The notes: a model not told the origin generated them from the letters alone. A stretch of 64,000 nucleotides of DNA from Dipteris shenzhenensis (GCA_047967505.1 CM106538.1), one strand, 5' to 3'; numbered from the stretch's first letter, positions 11,928-23,775 are shown. Program-made: numbers and translations.

Positions 11928-12780
11928 TAACCATGGTAGAGGCTCCTGCTTCGCTCTTGCCAACAATCTTCACTTCTTCATGAAGGAAGTGATTGAATTG
12001 GCCAAACTTAGCACTAGGGATGCTTTGATCGGCCTTCCCGATGAGGGTTTTTATTCCTGACGTGCTATCGAAGCCATTTTGATTGCATGTATATCAATAT
12101 GTGTAGCTCTAAGCCAAGGCTAGTTTAGACTTCAAGCACAAAGAAACCATCTACTCTTTTTTCAAGAGTATTGGCAATTTATCAAGTTCAAATGTGCAGA
12201 TTTGGAGTTTCCATGTGCCTCATGGTACAGTGAAAGGGTGGTTATAGTTTCTATCAAGTACAACATTGTGGTTATAGATATCAAGTTCTTGAATGAACTT
12301 GGCTATAGATTTCCAAAAGTGTGCTCACAACTTCTTGAACCTTTCTCTCATCAAAAGGTATCCTCCTTCAATCCTACTAGAAAGAAAAAAGATTCTAAGA
12401 AGGGAATTTTTGGAAGGCATTGCACGTTTGCACGGAGGTCAAAACTCTATCCTTCGTGCTGTAAGGAATGGATCGAGTCTATCGATCATTGAGTTTTGCA
12501 AGAAAAAAGAGACTTGGAAGATCATATACACAAAATGGTACCCAAAAAAAGGCAATTGCTTCTTGAATGCAAGCATAAAGTGCATCTTCCTATGGCCCGA
12601 ACCGATCCAAGGAATGCTAACCTATAGAATTCAGCATGAGATTAATTGCCAGAGTCAGCAAACAATGGCTGAACGCTTCGACTCAAGAAATGCCACAGAG
12701 ACCGATTGAACCCCAGTGCAATTTGGGGCTAAGGTACATCTTCGTGACAAAAGAGATACTTTTGCCCAAAAGCAAAGTAT
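11928..12780 (+). pseudogene. Unidentified coding-like relic
   Basis: From about 11,931 one frame reads HGRGSCFALANNLHFFMKEV, IELAKLSTRDALIGLPDEGF and YS*RAIEAILIACISICVAL. It is a coherent, well-composed protein run interrupted by one TGA that precedes CGT, as a CpG-to-TpG change in an arginine codon would produce. After 12,120 other frames stay open (12,202-12,492 and 12,293-12,709, 138 codons), with runs such as REFLEGIARLHGGQNSILRA. I do not recognise the family. It could be the C-terminal exon of an enzyme gene copied here, or part of an unknown element. Confidence 0.35.
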
Positions 12781-12871
12781 GTACACACATATCTATGTGT
12801 ATATAAATATATAGTTATGTATTCTTAAATTTTTATATCCATATCCACATATATATATATTATGTATATAG

Positions 12872-12904
<33 letters not shown>

Positions 12905-13073
12905 GACACACACACACACACATATATATACATATACATATGCATACATACATACGTACATACATACATACATATATATATATACACGTGTGTGTGTGTG
13001 TGTGCACGCGCGCACAAGTGTATATATATATGTATGTATGTATGTATGTATATGTATATGTATATGTATATGT

Positions 13074-13117
<44 letters not shown>
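12778..13117. repeat. Compound microsatellite with inverted symmetry (CA, TA, TACA, TG)
   Basis: Successive tracts of CA/AC, TA, CATA and GTAC words on the left are mirrored on the right by TATG, TA and a (TG) run of about 34 bases ending at 13,114. The left half is therefore roughly the reverse complement of the right, with the centre near 12,990-13,010. Alternating purine-pyrimidine runs such as TGTGTGTGTGCACGCGCGCA occur at the centre. No coding is implied, and open frames here on both strands are simple-repeat artefacts. Confidence 0.95.
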
Positions 13118-13119
<2 letters not shown>

Positions 13120-14480
13120 TCCATTACGTTTTGTCTATTTTCCATATCAAAGAAGTAAAATAACTCATTTAGAAGACATGACATGTACATGTAGGAAATG
13201 CTACTATATTTTAGGATAATGTCCAAAAGAAGAGTGATAGAATTATCACAAGAAGTAGAATAAGATATGATAGCCTATATTTTGAATATGATTATTTATG
13301 TAAGTAAAGATATTAATAATCATGTGCCTTTGCTAAGATTATATGAGAATGAGAAAATTATAGCAAATAGGTCATAAGAATATCCATAGGGTTTGATAAG
13401 ACTCATAAAATCATCGAATATAGGATTGAAGATTTCACTCATATGATCAAGTACCTTGTTAAGTGAAAAATTGAATCAAGATTATTATATATTGAAAGAA
13501 AATCATACTATGATGTCTGTGTGATTACACTCCATGACATTTAGTTAGTGCTTCCACGAGTTCTAAGAGTAAGAAATTTACTCACTCAAAGGTCTTATAT
13601 ACTCATCATTGGTATTTTTTAACTGTTTTAGATGATAAATTTACTATTATCTGATACATAAGATATACGCTTTAAAGAATTCATTCTATTGAATTAAATT
13701 GAGCGAGATTTGAAGAGAGAAATAAAAGTAGCACATGATCGATTTGGATCACAAGATTTCTTGCTAAGCAAGAGGAAGCCTTCCTTATAATGGGATATAT
13801 GAAGATTGAAGTTTATTTTAAAGGATGGCCATGCCAGATAATGCATTATATATATGTTTTGACTGTAAAAGAAAAGATATGCAAGGCCATTACTAGCTAC
13901 CAAGTTCATGGTTGGATAAATAAAAAGAAAATTGACATTTGAATTGGACAACAATGTAGATTTATTTATTTTTGGGCCTCAAATTAATATATGTCAATTG
14001 TTGCTACTTACATTATAAGAAAATGCTTAAAAACTTAGGCATTTTTTTGGTTAATTTTCTCCATTCATAACAATATGGGATGGTATAGGTGTTTTTAGTT
14101 AAAAAGGAACTTCCATTAATGACTAGAAAAATCAGCCATACAAGTTAGCTATCCCAACAGTCCTGGCGCTAGGAAACACAACAAACCAAAACTTGGCTGA
14201 AAGTAGACCAACCTATTCCCAAAGAACCTAGCTCACTACCTAGGGTATCTTTGGAGCAGGGGCTCATAGCCAAGGAGGAGGACTATATAGCCAGAAATTC
14301 CTTTACGACATGAAAGATGTGGAAAATGCCTGCAAGCTATGCTTTGCAAAAATGCTCCCAACTTTTAAAAATCACTCTAGAATCCAATCCATCTTTCAAC
14401 AATTGAACTAGAATCCAATTCCCTCGCTCCCAAGTGGCATGCAGGGTGTAGATGATATCCTTCCAGATAGCAACTAGAGT
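13118..14480. other. Non-coding stretch
   Basis: AT-rich spacer. Only short open stretches occur, without family features, such as one on the minus strand at 13,694-13,954 that is rich in F, Y and S, as expected for AT-rich DNA. I see no RNA gene or tandem repeat. Confidence 0.4.
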
Positions 14481-14482
14481 GG

Positions 14483-14880
14483 TCAGTATGGAACACAGTG
14501 CTCACCCATCACTAGGCTACAAAGTGCAATCCAGATATTCCATGCTGCAATGTTGGCCATTGTCTCCCACACACTACCCTCTAGATAAGAGATAGGATGA
14601 TAATGAACTGGTGCTTTATGATCCCCAAAAGATACTTTTTGACCATCTAGATGATGATACTTGATGGAATCCAAGAGAGCCCTCACATCTCTACTTATAC
14701 TCATTGACACATAAAGTCTAGTACACAATTGAGGTTAGTTGCAACCTAAGGAAGAGGGATGCCACCTAAATTTTTCTATAGACATTTCCTTAGTATGGGT
14801 GATTATGGGAAATTGAATACAATGTGAAGGTATCAATTGAGGTGTCAAACAATAGGTCAAAGATTCATGTTTTTCCAAGC
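14483..14880 (-). pseudogene. Unidentified decayed coding segment (minus strand), piece 4
   Basis: The frame 14728-14483 reads LYVSMSISRDVRALLDSIKY, HHLDGQKVSFGDHKAPVHYH and PISYLEGSVWETMANIAAWN. It has balanced amino-acid composition unlike AT-rich noise. Upstream to 14,880 another frame gives KHESLTYCLTPQLIPSHCIQ and IITHTKEMSIEKFRWHPSSL, so a frameshift probably separates the two. I do not recognise the protein. Position and strand place it after the segments at 15,052-15,800, 16,188-16,370 and 16,680-16,890, which may all be one dead gene or element. Confidence 0.35.
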
Positions 14881-15051
14881 TAGATGGTTGTTATTGGGTG
14901 GCATTTGCCAATTGCAAACATAGGCATGGGGAAGAAGCTGGCTAATGCATGGCTGTACACAATAGGGATATTCATTTGTGTTGTCTTTTGTGCAAGCTTC
15001 AAGACCCAAAACTTTGAGTTGTTTTGCTTCCTATTTAATACTCTTAGTGGA

Positions 15052-15800
15052 CTATATCAGATCCGTGAGGAAGAACCGGGTATCATTGTGGAATGGGGCC
15101 AAGAGATTCATATCATGCAGATCCCATACTTTGTTATCATGTACCATGAGCTCCGATTCCAACACTCTGGGTGGGAAGAATGGATTTGTATAAGTGGGGC
15201 ACGAGCTTTTCCTAGTACTGGTCACAGGGGTCACCATCAAATCCGAGAAGACTTTGTCTTGATTGTCTTGAGATAGCCCCTCCATATTGCATAAACTATG
15301 CTGGGGGGGAGACAACAGATTTTACGGGGGGATAAGGCACCTTAGGCCCAAATTTTTTGCAGAAACTGGGGTGACTGGGGGGGTCAAATTGAAATTGAGA
15401 AAGAGGTTCCTCATAGTATTTGGGGATGATTCCACAAAGTCCAAGAGGGCCTTGTTGTCTTCATGGATGATCTGGTCCAATGATGCTTGGAGCTGCTTGA
15501 TGAGAGCTATCGCCTCCTCTACTTTCCATTTGCTGAGTACCAGGACTTTGCACCAGTCATTGAAAGATAATTGCATTATAAGTAATATTCCTTAGTCAGG
15601 GTGATCTTTTAACTCTTGTGAGTCCAAGCCAATAATGGTCTCATGGACCCTTTGATGGAACATTGTCATGATAGCTTGGCATGCGTGAGATGGGGCTAGT
15701 AGTGGATCCTCATATAACCAACTCTAGTGAGGTCCATGAACCAAGTGGGTGCCTGGGGGAGAGGGAAACAAACCCATCAAGTTAGGATCTTTGTCAACTT
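15052..15800 (-). pseudogene. Unidentified decayed coding segment (minus strand), piece 3
   Basis: A single frame runs from about 15,800 down to 15,052 (roughly 245 codons) with only about three stops. Its text is strongly protein-like: DPNLMGLFPSPPGTHLVHGP, WLYEDPLLAPSHACQAIMTM, FHQRVHETIIGLDSQELKDH, NDWCKVLVLSKWKVEEAIAL, IKQLQASLDQIIHEDNKALL, DFVESSPNTMRNLFLNFNL and NPFFPPRVLESELMVHDNKV. The middle looks helical. Preserving one frame over 750 bases argues for recent coding function. I cannot assign a family. It shows none of the reverse transcriptase, integrase or nuclease motifs I looked for. Confidence 0.5.
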
Positions 15801-16187
15801 GATGAGCCTGTTACGGTGTGTGTTGCCTAATAGAACAATAAAATCTACATCTCCCTTACTACAGTCCATTGGCTCCTAGGTACAAAATTGCCCTTTTCTT
15901 ATTGCCACTTCAGTCCCATGCAAATAATACAACCAATATTGTAGCTTATACCAATAAATTGACACATGTTAGAGGACAGGTTCAAAACAGCAGAGTTCAT
16001 TATATTATATTACTGTTGTTTCAATCAAGCTGCCATCAACTAAATTTTGCAAAAAGAAATTTCTGCTATTTTTCTAGAGATCTTAAGCATAATTGCTACT
16101 TTGAATAGTCACATAGAATGCTTCAAGCATGTCTAATATCTTTGTCATGTTTCTGTATTATAAGCATTACAATACATATTCCACCTT

Positions 16188-16370
16188 TTATCCAAGTACA
16201 TCCAATAGGGGGTCTCCCAAAAAATTGTTAGGAGGAGTCAAAATAGAATATGTAGCTAGCTCTATATGGTAGCCATCCTTGCCTTTAGGAATATCACATA
16301 GTGGACCAATCTTGTAGGTAAGTGTGTCATTATGCTCCTCTTCCATCAACGAAAAAGCTGAGATAGGTGC
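16188..16370 (-). pseudogene. Unidentified decayed coding segment (minus strand), piece 2
   Basis: On the minus strand a frame open from about 16,370, with an ATG at 16,346, to a stop at 16,188 reads MEEEHNDTLTYKIGPLCDIP, KGKDGYHIELATYSILTPPN and NFLGDPLLDVLG. It is short but of clearly protein-like composition. It lies on the same strand as the pieces at 15,052-15,800 and 16,680-16,890, so it could be an exon or a surviving part of the same dead gene. The family is unknown to me. Confidence 0.4.
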
Positions 16371-16679
16371 CTGGACTCACCTACATCCATCCATAAGCAC
16401 CACATGTTAGAACATGAATACAATGCAATGTGGGACTGTAGGCTTCAAGGCCCAGCCATGGTTGTTATCCCTGTCAAAACCAGTCTTTTTTATTAATTAA
16501 AAACGAAGCATTGATAATGACTTCTATGGGTCACCAAGGGTTGAATGCTTATGAGGGTCATTAATACCCTCTTTCTTTAAAAGACTTCAAGGGCCATATT
16601 ACTACGCTAGTTCCTATTACTTTTGGAGAGTATAATCAGTGTTTTTCTACTACCCCAAGATGGGTGCTAATCAAAAAGT

Positions 16680-16890
16680 TGTAGTAATCCCACAGCCATA
16701 TTGATCTTCAAAATCCTTTTCAAAAGATACAACAATCTTAAAATGCACATATCCAAAAGCATTTTCCAAGAATTTCTTATCAATAAAAAACTTTGTAGAC
16801 TCAACAACTCTGTCGTCCCCTTTTTTTGGAACAATGTGCTCAGTATATCTAGGGTCAACAAATGCAGTAAGTCGGCTTTATTGTCTAAGA
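16680..16890 (-). pseudogene. Unidentified decayed coding segment (minus strand), piece 1
   Basis: A minus-strand frame from about 16,890 to the stop near 16,680 reads LTAFVDPRYTEHIVPKKGDD, RVVESTKFFIDKKFLENAFG and YVHFKIVVSFEKDFEDQYGC. It has no ATG of its own. Charged and aromatic residues alternate as in a folded domain. A further loosely coherent frame occurs upstream at 17,239-17,018. I do not recognise the family and treat it as the upstream part of the block that continues to 14,483. Confidence 0.4.
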
Positions 16891-17239
16891 AAGTTCAAAA
16901 AATATACATAAGTAGTAATGCTCCAGCACCGATTTTCAACATCCTAACTAGCTAGGAGATCAATAGACACCTCTTAGTAATTTTGGACTATGTTCCATGT
17001 AGCTCTATAGTGGTACCTCAGAAGATAGTGTATAGGGCTCTAAAGAAATTGATTTTTGAGTTACTGTGTAGCTTGAGGAATTGGTACATTAGCGAGCCTT
17101 TTGAGATGGACTGCATATCATGAAGAATGAGTATTATGTCTAGTAGGTTGTAAGCCCGACTAGTCACATAGATCAACGATAGTATCCCAGCCAGAGCTGT
17201 CACAGTGATACAATCAAAACTTGAGGCATGATAACGCAC

Positions 17240-18870
17240 GTAGAATGAAGGGAGGCAGGTTTGATGAGGATCTCATAAAAGTCATCGTTCAAATAATGCA
17301 TGATATCTACAATACGTGATCGAGATAGTGTAGGCCTATCCTCTTGTGAATGGCTTATGACTAGCAACTCTAGTACCCAAGAATATGAAGGGGTTCTTCC
17401 AGTAGTAATCTAGTATACAACTAGTTATCTTTGGGGCATGCATGGAGGCTTGTCCTCAGCAAGAGACAAAGTAAGACGTGTATCTCATATATTTACAGTA
17501 TCATGATCATGTTAATAATCATGTCGTTGGTCTATGTAAGCAGCGTTTGAGTGCTATGTATCCCTAAACTCGGCCTCATGGAGGATTTTGCATGAAAGAG
17601 GGCATGTAAGTGCATTATGTATCCAAAAATATGGACGTATAGGCCTTTTGTAGTACCCAGAGCTATGAAGCATGGGATAACTACGTAGAATGCCGAGAAA
17701 GATAAGTGTTTCCTTTCCCTTGTTACATGCTACTCCTTTTTGTGCACTTAGTAAGCATTGTTGAAGAGTACCATGGTGGTATGTATCCCATTTAATTGAG
17801 CAGGGGACTATAAGGAGGTCACAGGAGTTTCGAGCTCCTTAATGCTCCATTTTCATCATGGTTCCATCATGTTTGATTTCTTTTCGCATACATGTCAATC
17901 CTTCCCATGCTCTTGATAGCATTTTTGCATGGGCATAGACAATACTAGACCGATGGGCTACATAAAAATGAAGACATTATAGTGAAGATCCTACCTATTG
18001 CATGGCGCTAGATTAGGAGAAGGCCATCTACTGGCCATTATCGGCTATGCGGCTGAGAGGTTCCATAGGGGGAAGGAGCTTCCTAGGATTTCTCCCTATG
18101 GCCTTGCAGGCCCCATTGGTTGGGGGTGCACTGCTCGGCGCGATAAGGGCTACCTTGGGAAAACCACTTTGTGTGTAAATCTTAAAGGACCTGCTTGTCA
18201 TCCATCCCCTCATAATGGGCACGTCTCATTGCAGTCAAGGTGTCAGGTGTCCTTTGTCTCCATCGCTCCTTCTCAACTACCTTGGATGCCGTGTGCTAGA
18301 AGCAAGTATCTTGCTTGGATTTTGCATGTAGCGAATTCTTGCAGGAAGGGTCCCAAGCATTGATGGAGGCCTTGGGTGTGAGTCTCCAGGCACTTTGGAT
18401 GCTCTCCTTCTTGCCGTTGTGGGTGGCCTTCAAGGGCAGCAAGATTGTTCTTAATTGCCGCATGATGTGAGGGTTGTATGTACTTTGCCTTTTCGACATG
18501 TCTTCTAGTGTAGCCCATACTGTTTTCTCATGTGGCTCCTTGCAATTACTTAAGGCCATTCATGGTGGGGTTTAGAGGTGATGGGTGTTCAAAAATCACC
18601 CCAAATTATCCCTCTCCATACCCCTTTTAAGCTTTCCCTTATACCTATGGGGTTTCTTACGAGCATAGTATTTCTACTCCAATTATATCTTCCCTTTCAA
18701 CAACCAAGTGCATATATTTCTTATATATAAGTAGATATACATCTAGGCCAAGCTTCTCTAAGTAGTACGCACTATCGTTCAGAATATTGCATGCTCTAGC
18801 CCATTCCGAGTTCCAGTCTAAGTGTTCCCCTTGGCTCTTCCATTATTTCCATGTAGGGAGCTAGGGGGAA
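17240..18870. other. Stretch without an assignable gene, including a GC-richer island at 18.0-18.55 kb
   Basis: From 17,240 to 17,990 nothing is seen. From about 17,998 to 18,560 base composition rises in GC and open stretches occur on both strands (plus strand 121 codons at 17,998-18,363; minus strand 18,559-18,273 with NCKEPHEKTVWATLEDMSKR, which faintly recalls a Copia gag). No conserved motif allows a call. It could be a piece of a gag gene or captured gene sequence. Confidence 0.3.
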
Positions 18871-19170
18871 AGAGGTGTGTGTGTGTGTATGTGTGTGTGA
18901 GAGAGAGAGAGAGAGAGATATACAGTGAGAAGGAGAAAAAGAGAGTGAGAAAGAGAGAGAGAGATATTGAGTGAGAAAGAGAAAGAGAGAGTGAGAAAGA
19001 GTAATTGAGAGATGGAGTGAGAAAAAGTAAGTGAGAGAGGGCATGAGAAAAAGTAAATGAGAGAGGCAGTGAGAAAGAGACAGAGCAAGTGTGCACAAGT
19101 AAGTGAGAGAGGGAGGGATGAGATAGAGAGGCAAAAGCGGAGAGGCAAAAAGAAAGAAAGAGAGATTTAG
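18870..19170. repeat. GT then GA-rich low-complexity tract
   Basis: A short (GT)n run at 18,872-18,898 is followed by about 260 bases of GA/GAGAAA words such as GAGAGAGAGAGAGAG and GTGAGAAAGAG on the plus strand. The strand is almost entirely purine. Apparent long frames rich in S, L, F and H on the minus strand are products of this repeat. Confidence 0.9.
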
Positions 19171-21110
19171 GGTCCCATGGTAATTTAGTTTTTTATTTTT
19201 CTAATATACAAAATTTTTATTTAAATATTTATAGGGCCTTATCCCTTTTATAGAGTTTTTACCATTGGTCATTTTCTCATTACAGTGTTCATATACCTCA
19301 CGAGCATTCTCCTAGCAATCCTTCTTTTTTTATAAGCCTACCCCTTGTCTCCCATAGCATCCTAGAGTCTTGCACCCATACTCATGGCTTTGACAAGTGG
19401 ATTTCTACAACTGATTTGCATACTCTGATAAATCGAATTTAGCCCATCTTTTGTGAGTTGATCCATCTACAACCTTGATATTGTTTCTCCTTGCCAATGA
19501 TCCCTCTCTCATACTTTTAATAGACTTATGCATGGACAAATTTGGTCATGATTGGTAATTCCCCTTGCCAATGGATCCCCTTGGAAGTTTTGAGCTCTCT
19601 TGATCCTAGCCAAACCTTCAAGTGGACTCTAACTAGGGCCTTGGACAATGTTCACTCTCTCTCTCTGAGAGTATTCTATTCCCCTTAGAGAGATAGTCTC
19701 TTTCCCTTTGCATTTGATGGAGGGAGATGAAGCCTTGCTATTTTACTCACCACAAGTAAGTTTGAGGATGATGTTGAACAAGAGCCTAAGGGTCCATCCG
19801 CAATCCACAAGTGGTGGAGCAAACAAGGTCACCTAGCCCTAGAACCTCAAGATCATATTTAAAACATGGAAGTTAAGAAGTGTGAGATCCAGGCACTAAT
19901 GGCGTATCGAAGTCATATTGATGACGTATTCTAAAATTCAAAGATGGAGAGTGTGAGATCTAGGTCTCTAGATGGCATATCCAAGTATCCTTCCTTGTTG
20001 ACATGTAATCCTAATGAAGCATCAAGGCTGTGACACTTAGAATCATTAGAACTAATCATTATTTAGGGTGAGAAGTATTTACCCTAAATGATATGTTGGA
20101 AAAAACTAGTCTATAAAGGATGAGGCACTATGCCAACTCTCCAACAACAGCCATGTGGATGTTCATAGCTTTGGAGCTCCCATTGATCCAATTGTCAATG
20201 AGATTATAGGCTTTGAAGATAGCACCTCATCGATATCAAGGCAATATATGTCACTCAATGGCCAATCCAGGATGCCAAACTAGAGTATGCCATAAGCATG
20301 AATTCCAAGATTTGTAGAATCATTACTCAGTGACAAGGATGAAGATGCTAGCACATCAACTCAGCTACACCATAAGGCCAAAGAGAAAAGGGTGTTTAGT
20401 TAGACATTGAACTGATGTTCTTCAGGATGAAGTAGAAAATATGTGTGCATTGCTAGCTTAGGGTTGCCATTAGATATCAAGATTTTTCATAATTTGATGT
20501 AGTTCCCATCCATATCCTCTATACCATCTCTACTCTTATAGGTTTAAGAGACTTTTGTTCTAATTTTATCGAGACGACTGGCCAAATCTAAAAGCCCTGA
20601 TTTTGATATTAGTAATTTTGTTTTGTGACTTATGTTGGATAAATCTTTCATGTGGGGCAATGTTTAGCCCATTGAGTGGCTAGTCTAACATTGGGAATGG
20701 TTCAAGAATTAGTGGAGGTAGTGGTCTTTTGGGTGCATGGAACACCACATGGATTTGCATGTGATGCAATGTGGAATTAATCGTGCATGGCTTAAACAAT
20801 CCAATACAATCTGCTGTGTGACTTGTGGAACAAGGTGGGTGCTTTTTTTTGACATCAGCATGAACATATGCAAGGGTGCATGGATCTATTGAGAGTCACT
20901 TTGTGATTCTTTGCCTAAATGGCAAGTCCTCTCGGCTAGCTCATAGCAATTGGAGTGCTTTATGTTGAGTCAGTAGAGTGTTGAGTCTTTTGAGTCATGT
21001 ACAATATTATTGTCAATAGCTAAAAGTCTCATAAGGATGCGCTACATCCTATCACAAGTCTATCATTGTATCAATAATGTAATGGAGATTTCTTTTGCAT
21101 AAATCTTGTG
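19171..21110. other. Non-coding stretch
   Basis: No coherent coding was found on either strand, only scattered short open frames. It may contain eroded retroelement sequence (for example 20,130-20,300), but nothing can be assigned. Confidence 0.35.
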
Positions 21111-21113
21111 CTT

Positions 21114-21149
21114 TTAAGTTTCTTTTCAAGTTTTATCATTTTAGGTTAT

Positions 21150-21223
<74 letters not shown>

Positions 21224-21620
21224 ATGTGTAAAATCATGCCACTAGATTCTTTGAGTACAATGGTAGCAAAGCCAACTTTCTAAATGGTTGTTGATAGTGT
21301 TTGTGAGAACTCCTTGAGGTGATAGCATGGATACTTGAGTATCCACCATGAGTGCACAAGTAAACTCAAGTGACCAAGATCCAATCGCAGTTGAGCTATC
21401 AAGGTGGTAGTTATAGACAAGCATCAAAGAACAAGGAAAGTGGCAACCATGTGGCTAGGTGAGTTATTTATTAGCATAGCACAAGGCATTGAGATAAAAT
21501 CATGAGATGGTGGGAAATAGGAGCAGCCAAGAAGATCTCGCCAACACACTATAATAAGACACAAATCAAAGAAAATTTGGTGGAGGTTCTTGCTAGTTGG
21601 TGCTGCTATTGTTATTGCCA
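21114..21620. repeat. Interspersed repeat (blocks X, Y and Z), copy 1
   Basis: Block X (TTTCTTTTCAAGTTTTATCA, a GA run, then AAATCATGCCACTAGATTCT), block Y (about 21,355-21,475: GTGCACAAGTAAACTC through GGTGAGTT) and block Z (about 21,495-21,620: AAATCATGAGATGGTGGGAA through GGTGGAGGTTCTTGCTAG) have diverged counterparts at 29,825-30,080 (Y then Z) and 30,300-30,535 (Y then X). Three copies in different block order suggest a family once arranged in tandem. Function is unknown. Confidence 0.6.
21153..21220. repeat. (GA)n microsatellite, 34 units
   Basis: An uninterrupted GA dinucleotide run of 68 bases. It sits inside block X of the repeat around it. The corresponding site at 30,486-30,500 holds only a short GAGAGAGGGAGAGA, so the run has expanded here. 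Confidence 0.97.
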
Positions 21621-21699
21621 CTTGTATGGCTATTGCCCAACTTTGAAAAAGGCTTGTTGGTCACACTATTTTGACCAGATTTGAGGCAAGAAGAGAGTT

Positions 21700-22440
21700 G
21701 TGAGCACATCCATTTGTTGCACTGAGCCCTGGGTGCAGCTGCATGCATGTGAAACTTGAGGCAAGGTGGAGACAAAAGCAAAGGAGCACCAATAAATAAT
21801 TTACATATGCCTCAGTTCCAAGAATCTACTAGGTGAGTGGAGGAAAATGCCGAGGAAAACCTAAGCTTGACGAGCTAGAAAGACTGCACCTGAGAAGTCT
21901 AAAGGTGGGCAAGCCATAGCGAAAAGCTTCCCAACTTGTGAAGTTAAAATTCCAAGACTTTAAGGGGATAGAGGAAGAAGACCCCTATAGTCATCTACAA
22001 AGATTTCTACCAAGATGTTTTTATCGAAGGTATATAATATTGTATTATAATATACTAGCAAAAATTTTGATAGCTTATTTTTTAAAGTTTCAAACCATTG
22101 GTGAACTCCATGCTTTATTAGAAATTTTCTTTCAAATATTGGCAAAATATTCTCAAGAATTTTAAAAACTTTCACAAACATTTTAAAAATCAATACCACC
22201 AAAAGCTATCATTTTTTATTATTTCATAGGGTACCAGCCAAAAATAAGTGAACTAGCTAATATTTAGGATTCAGTAAAGTATACAAAACATAAAGGTAAT
22301 GAATATTGTTAAAATTTGTTGCAAAATATTTTCTTGAAAGTCAATACTCTAAAACTAAGCCAAGCATAAAGGTTTGACATAAATTTGCAAGTTTGAAGTA
22401 CTGTAAAATGTTATCTTGTAGAATGAATGATTTTCATGAG
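21700..22440. other. Non-coding stretch
   Basis: AT-rich, with no gene, no RNA gene and no clear repeat. It leads into the 100-bp tandem array. Confidence 0.4.
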
Positions 22441-23250
22441 CGTTATGGCAGCAGAATTGCAGACCATGTCAAAAGGCTGGAGTACTTCTAAAACTAGATT
22501 GCGTAAATATACTTCAATAAGATGAATTGGTTTCCACAAGAATGTTGCAAGAGAAAGCGCAAACCATATCAAAATAGTGGAGTGCTCATGAGGCTAGATT
22601 GCAAAAAATACACCCACAAGCATTCTACCAAGGAACTTGCAAACCACATTAAAAGATTGGCATGCTCTTGCATGAATTTATTTTTGCAACCATTTTACCA
22701 AGGTGAGCTGCAATCTATGTTAAAAGATAGGAGTTCTCCTGAGGTTGGATTGCACAAATATCATTCAATGAGATGAATTAATTTTCATAAGCATTTTTTC
22801 AAGGGAACTGCAAACCATATCAAAAGATTGGAGTGCTCCTGAGGCTACATTTCACAAATATACTTCAATGAGATCAACTAATTATCATAAGCCTTTTTTA
22901 AGGAGGATCGCAAACCATGTTGAAAGACTAGAGTGCTCCTGAGGCTAGATTGCATAAATATACTTCAATGAGATGAATGGATTTTCACAAGCATTCTACT
23001 AGGGGAATTACATACCATGTTAAAAGATAGGAGTGCTCTTGAGGCTAGATTGCACAAATACACTTCAATGAGATCAATTTATCTTTATGGGCATCTTGCC
23101 AAGGGAATTGCAAACCATGATGAAAGACTACAGTCCTCTTGAGACTAGATAAGACACATACACTTCAATGAGATGAACTAAACCATGTCAAAATATTAGA
23201 GTGCTCCTAAGGATAAATTGCACAAGTGTACTTTAATAAGACGAATGTGT
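22440..23250. repeat. Tandem array, 100-bp unit, about 8-9 degenerate copies
   Basis: The phrase GCAAACCATRTCAAAAGA, followed by GGAGTGCTCCTGAGGCTAGATTGCA and CACTTCAATGAGATGAA, recurs. The GCAAACC-type word starts at about 22,459, 22,559, 22,639, 22,710, 22,810, 22,910, 23,010, 23,110 and 23,180. Five of the eight intervals are exactly 100 bp, and the others (80, 71 and 70) fit internal deletions of 20-30 bp. Copies differ by roughly 10-25 percent. No coding function is visible. It is a minisatellite-like block of a type I do not recognise. Confidence 0.9.
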
Positions 23251-23775
23251 GTGTAAGTGTATAAAAAGAAATTGAAGAAGATAAAGGACTTCTTCAATGT
23301 GACCTTAGGACACGACTCTACAACCAACCTTAAAAATTGAAAAATTAAACTTGGAGACAAGACACAAGTACTAAACATTCTTTTTGTGTCACGTAAAACT
23401 AGGAGCAGAAGAAAAAGTCTTCCTAAACTAGGCTTTCATTTTGTATATTTTTAAAAGCATAAGGCAATCAATGAAATAATATAAAGAAGTACTTAAGTCA
23501 CAATGACTATAATCACAACATTGCAATCAATGAATTAACATTAAGATAAGAAAAGCCATAATCTAAAATCTAAGATATTCTCTTACGCTATTATATTTCA
23601 TTAAATACTTATGAAATTTAACAAATAATAAATGTGTCTTAAGCTTCTCATGTTAGCTTTTTGTAGCTATATTAACAAGAAAAAATATATAGATTATAAT
23701 ATTACTTAAGAGGTTGATTATGTAACATTTGAAGACATTTAAAAATACAATCATTCATCTCTCGAAGCATAGGGT
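23251..23775. other. Non-coding stretch
   Basis: AT-rich spacer between the tandem array and the Gypsy pol relic. No gene or repeat is recognised. Confidence 0.4.

Noticed and set aside
12793-13226. Long open frames on both strands rich in H, T, I, Y and V
   Set aside because: They are translations of the CA/TG/TA microsatellite and have no protein character.
18028-18363. A gene in the GC-richer island
   Set aside because: Several frames on both strands are open because of base composition; no motif supports one over another.
18796-19148. Three overlapping minus-strand frames rich in S, L and F
   Set aside because: They translate the GA-rich low-complexity tract in all three frames.
22440-23250. 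CRISPR-like array
   Set aside because: Repeats are 100-bp, degenerate and contiguous, without unique spacers between short identical repeats, and the DNA is eukaryotic.
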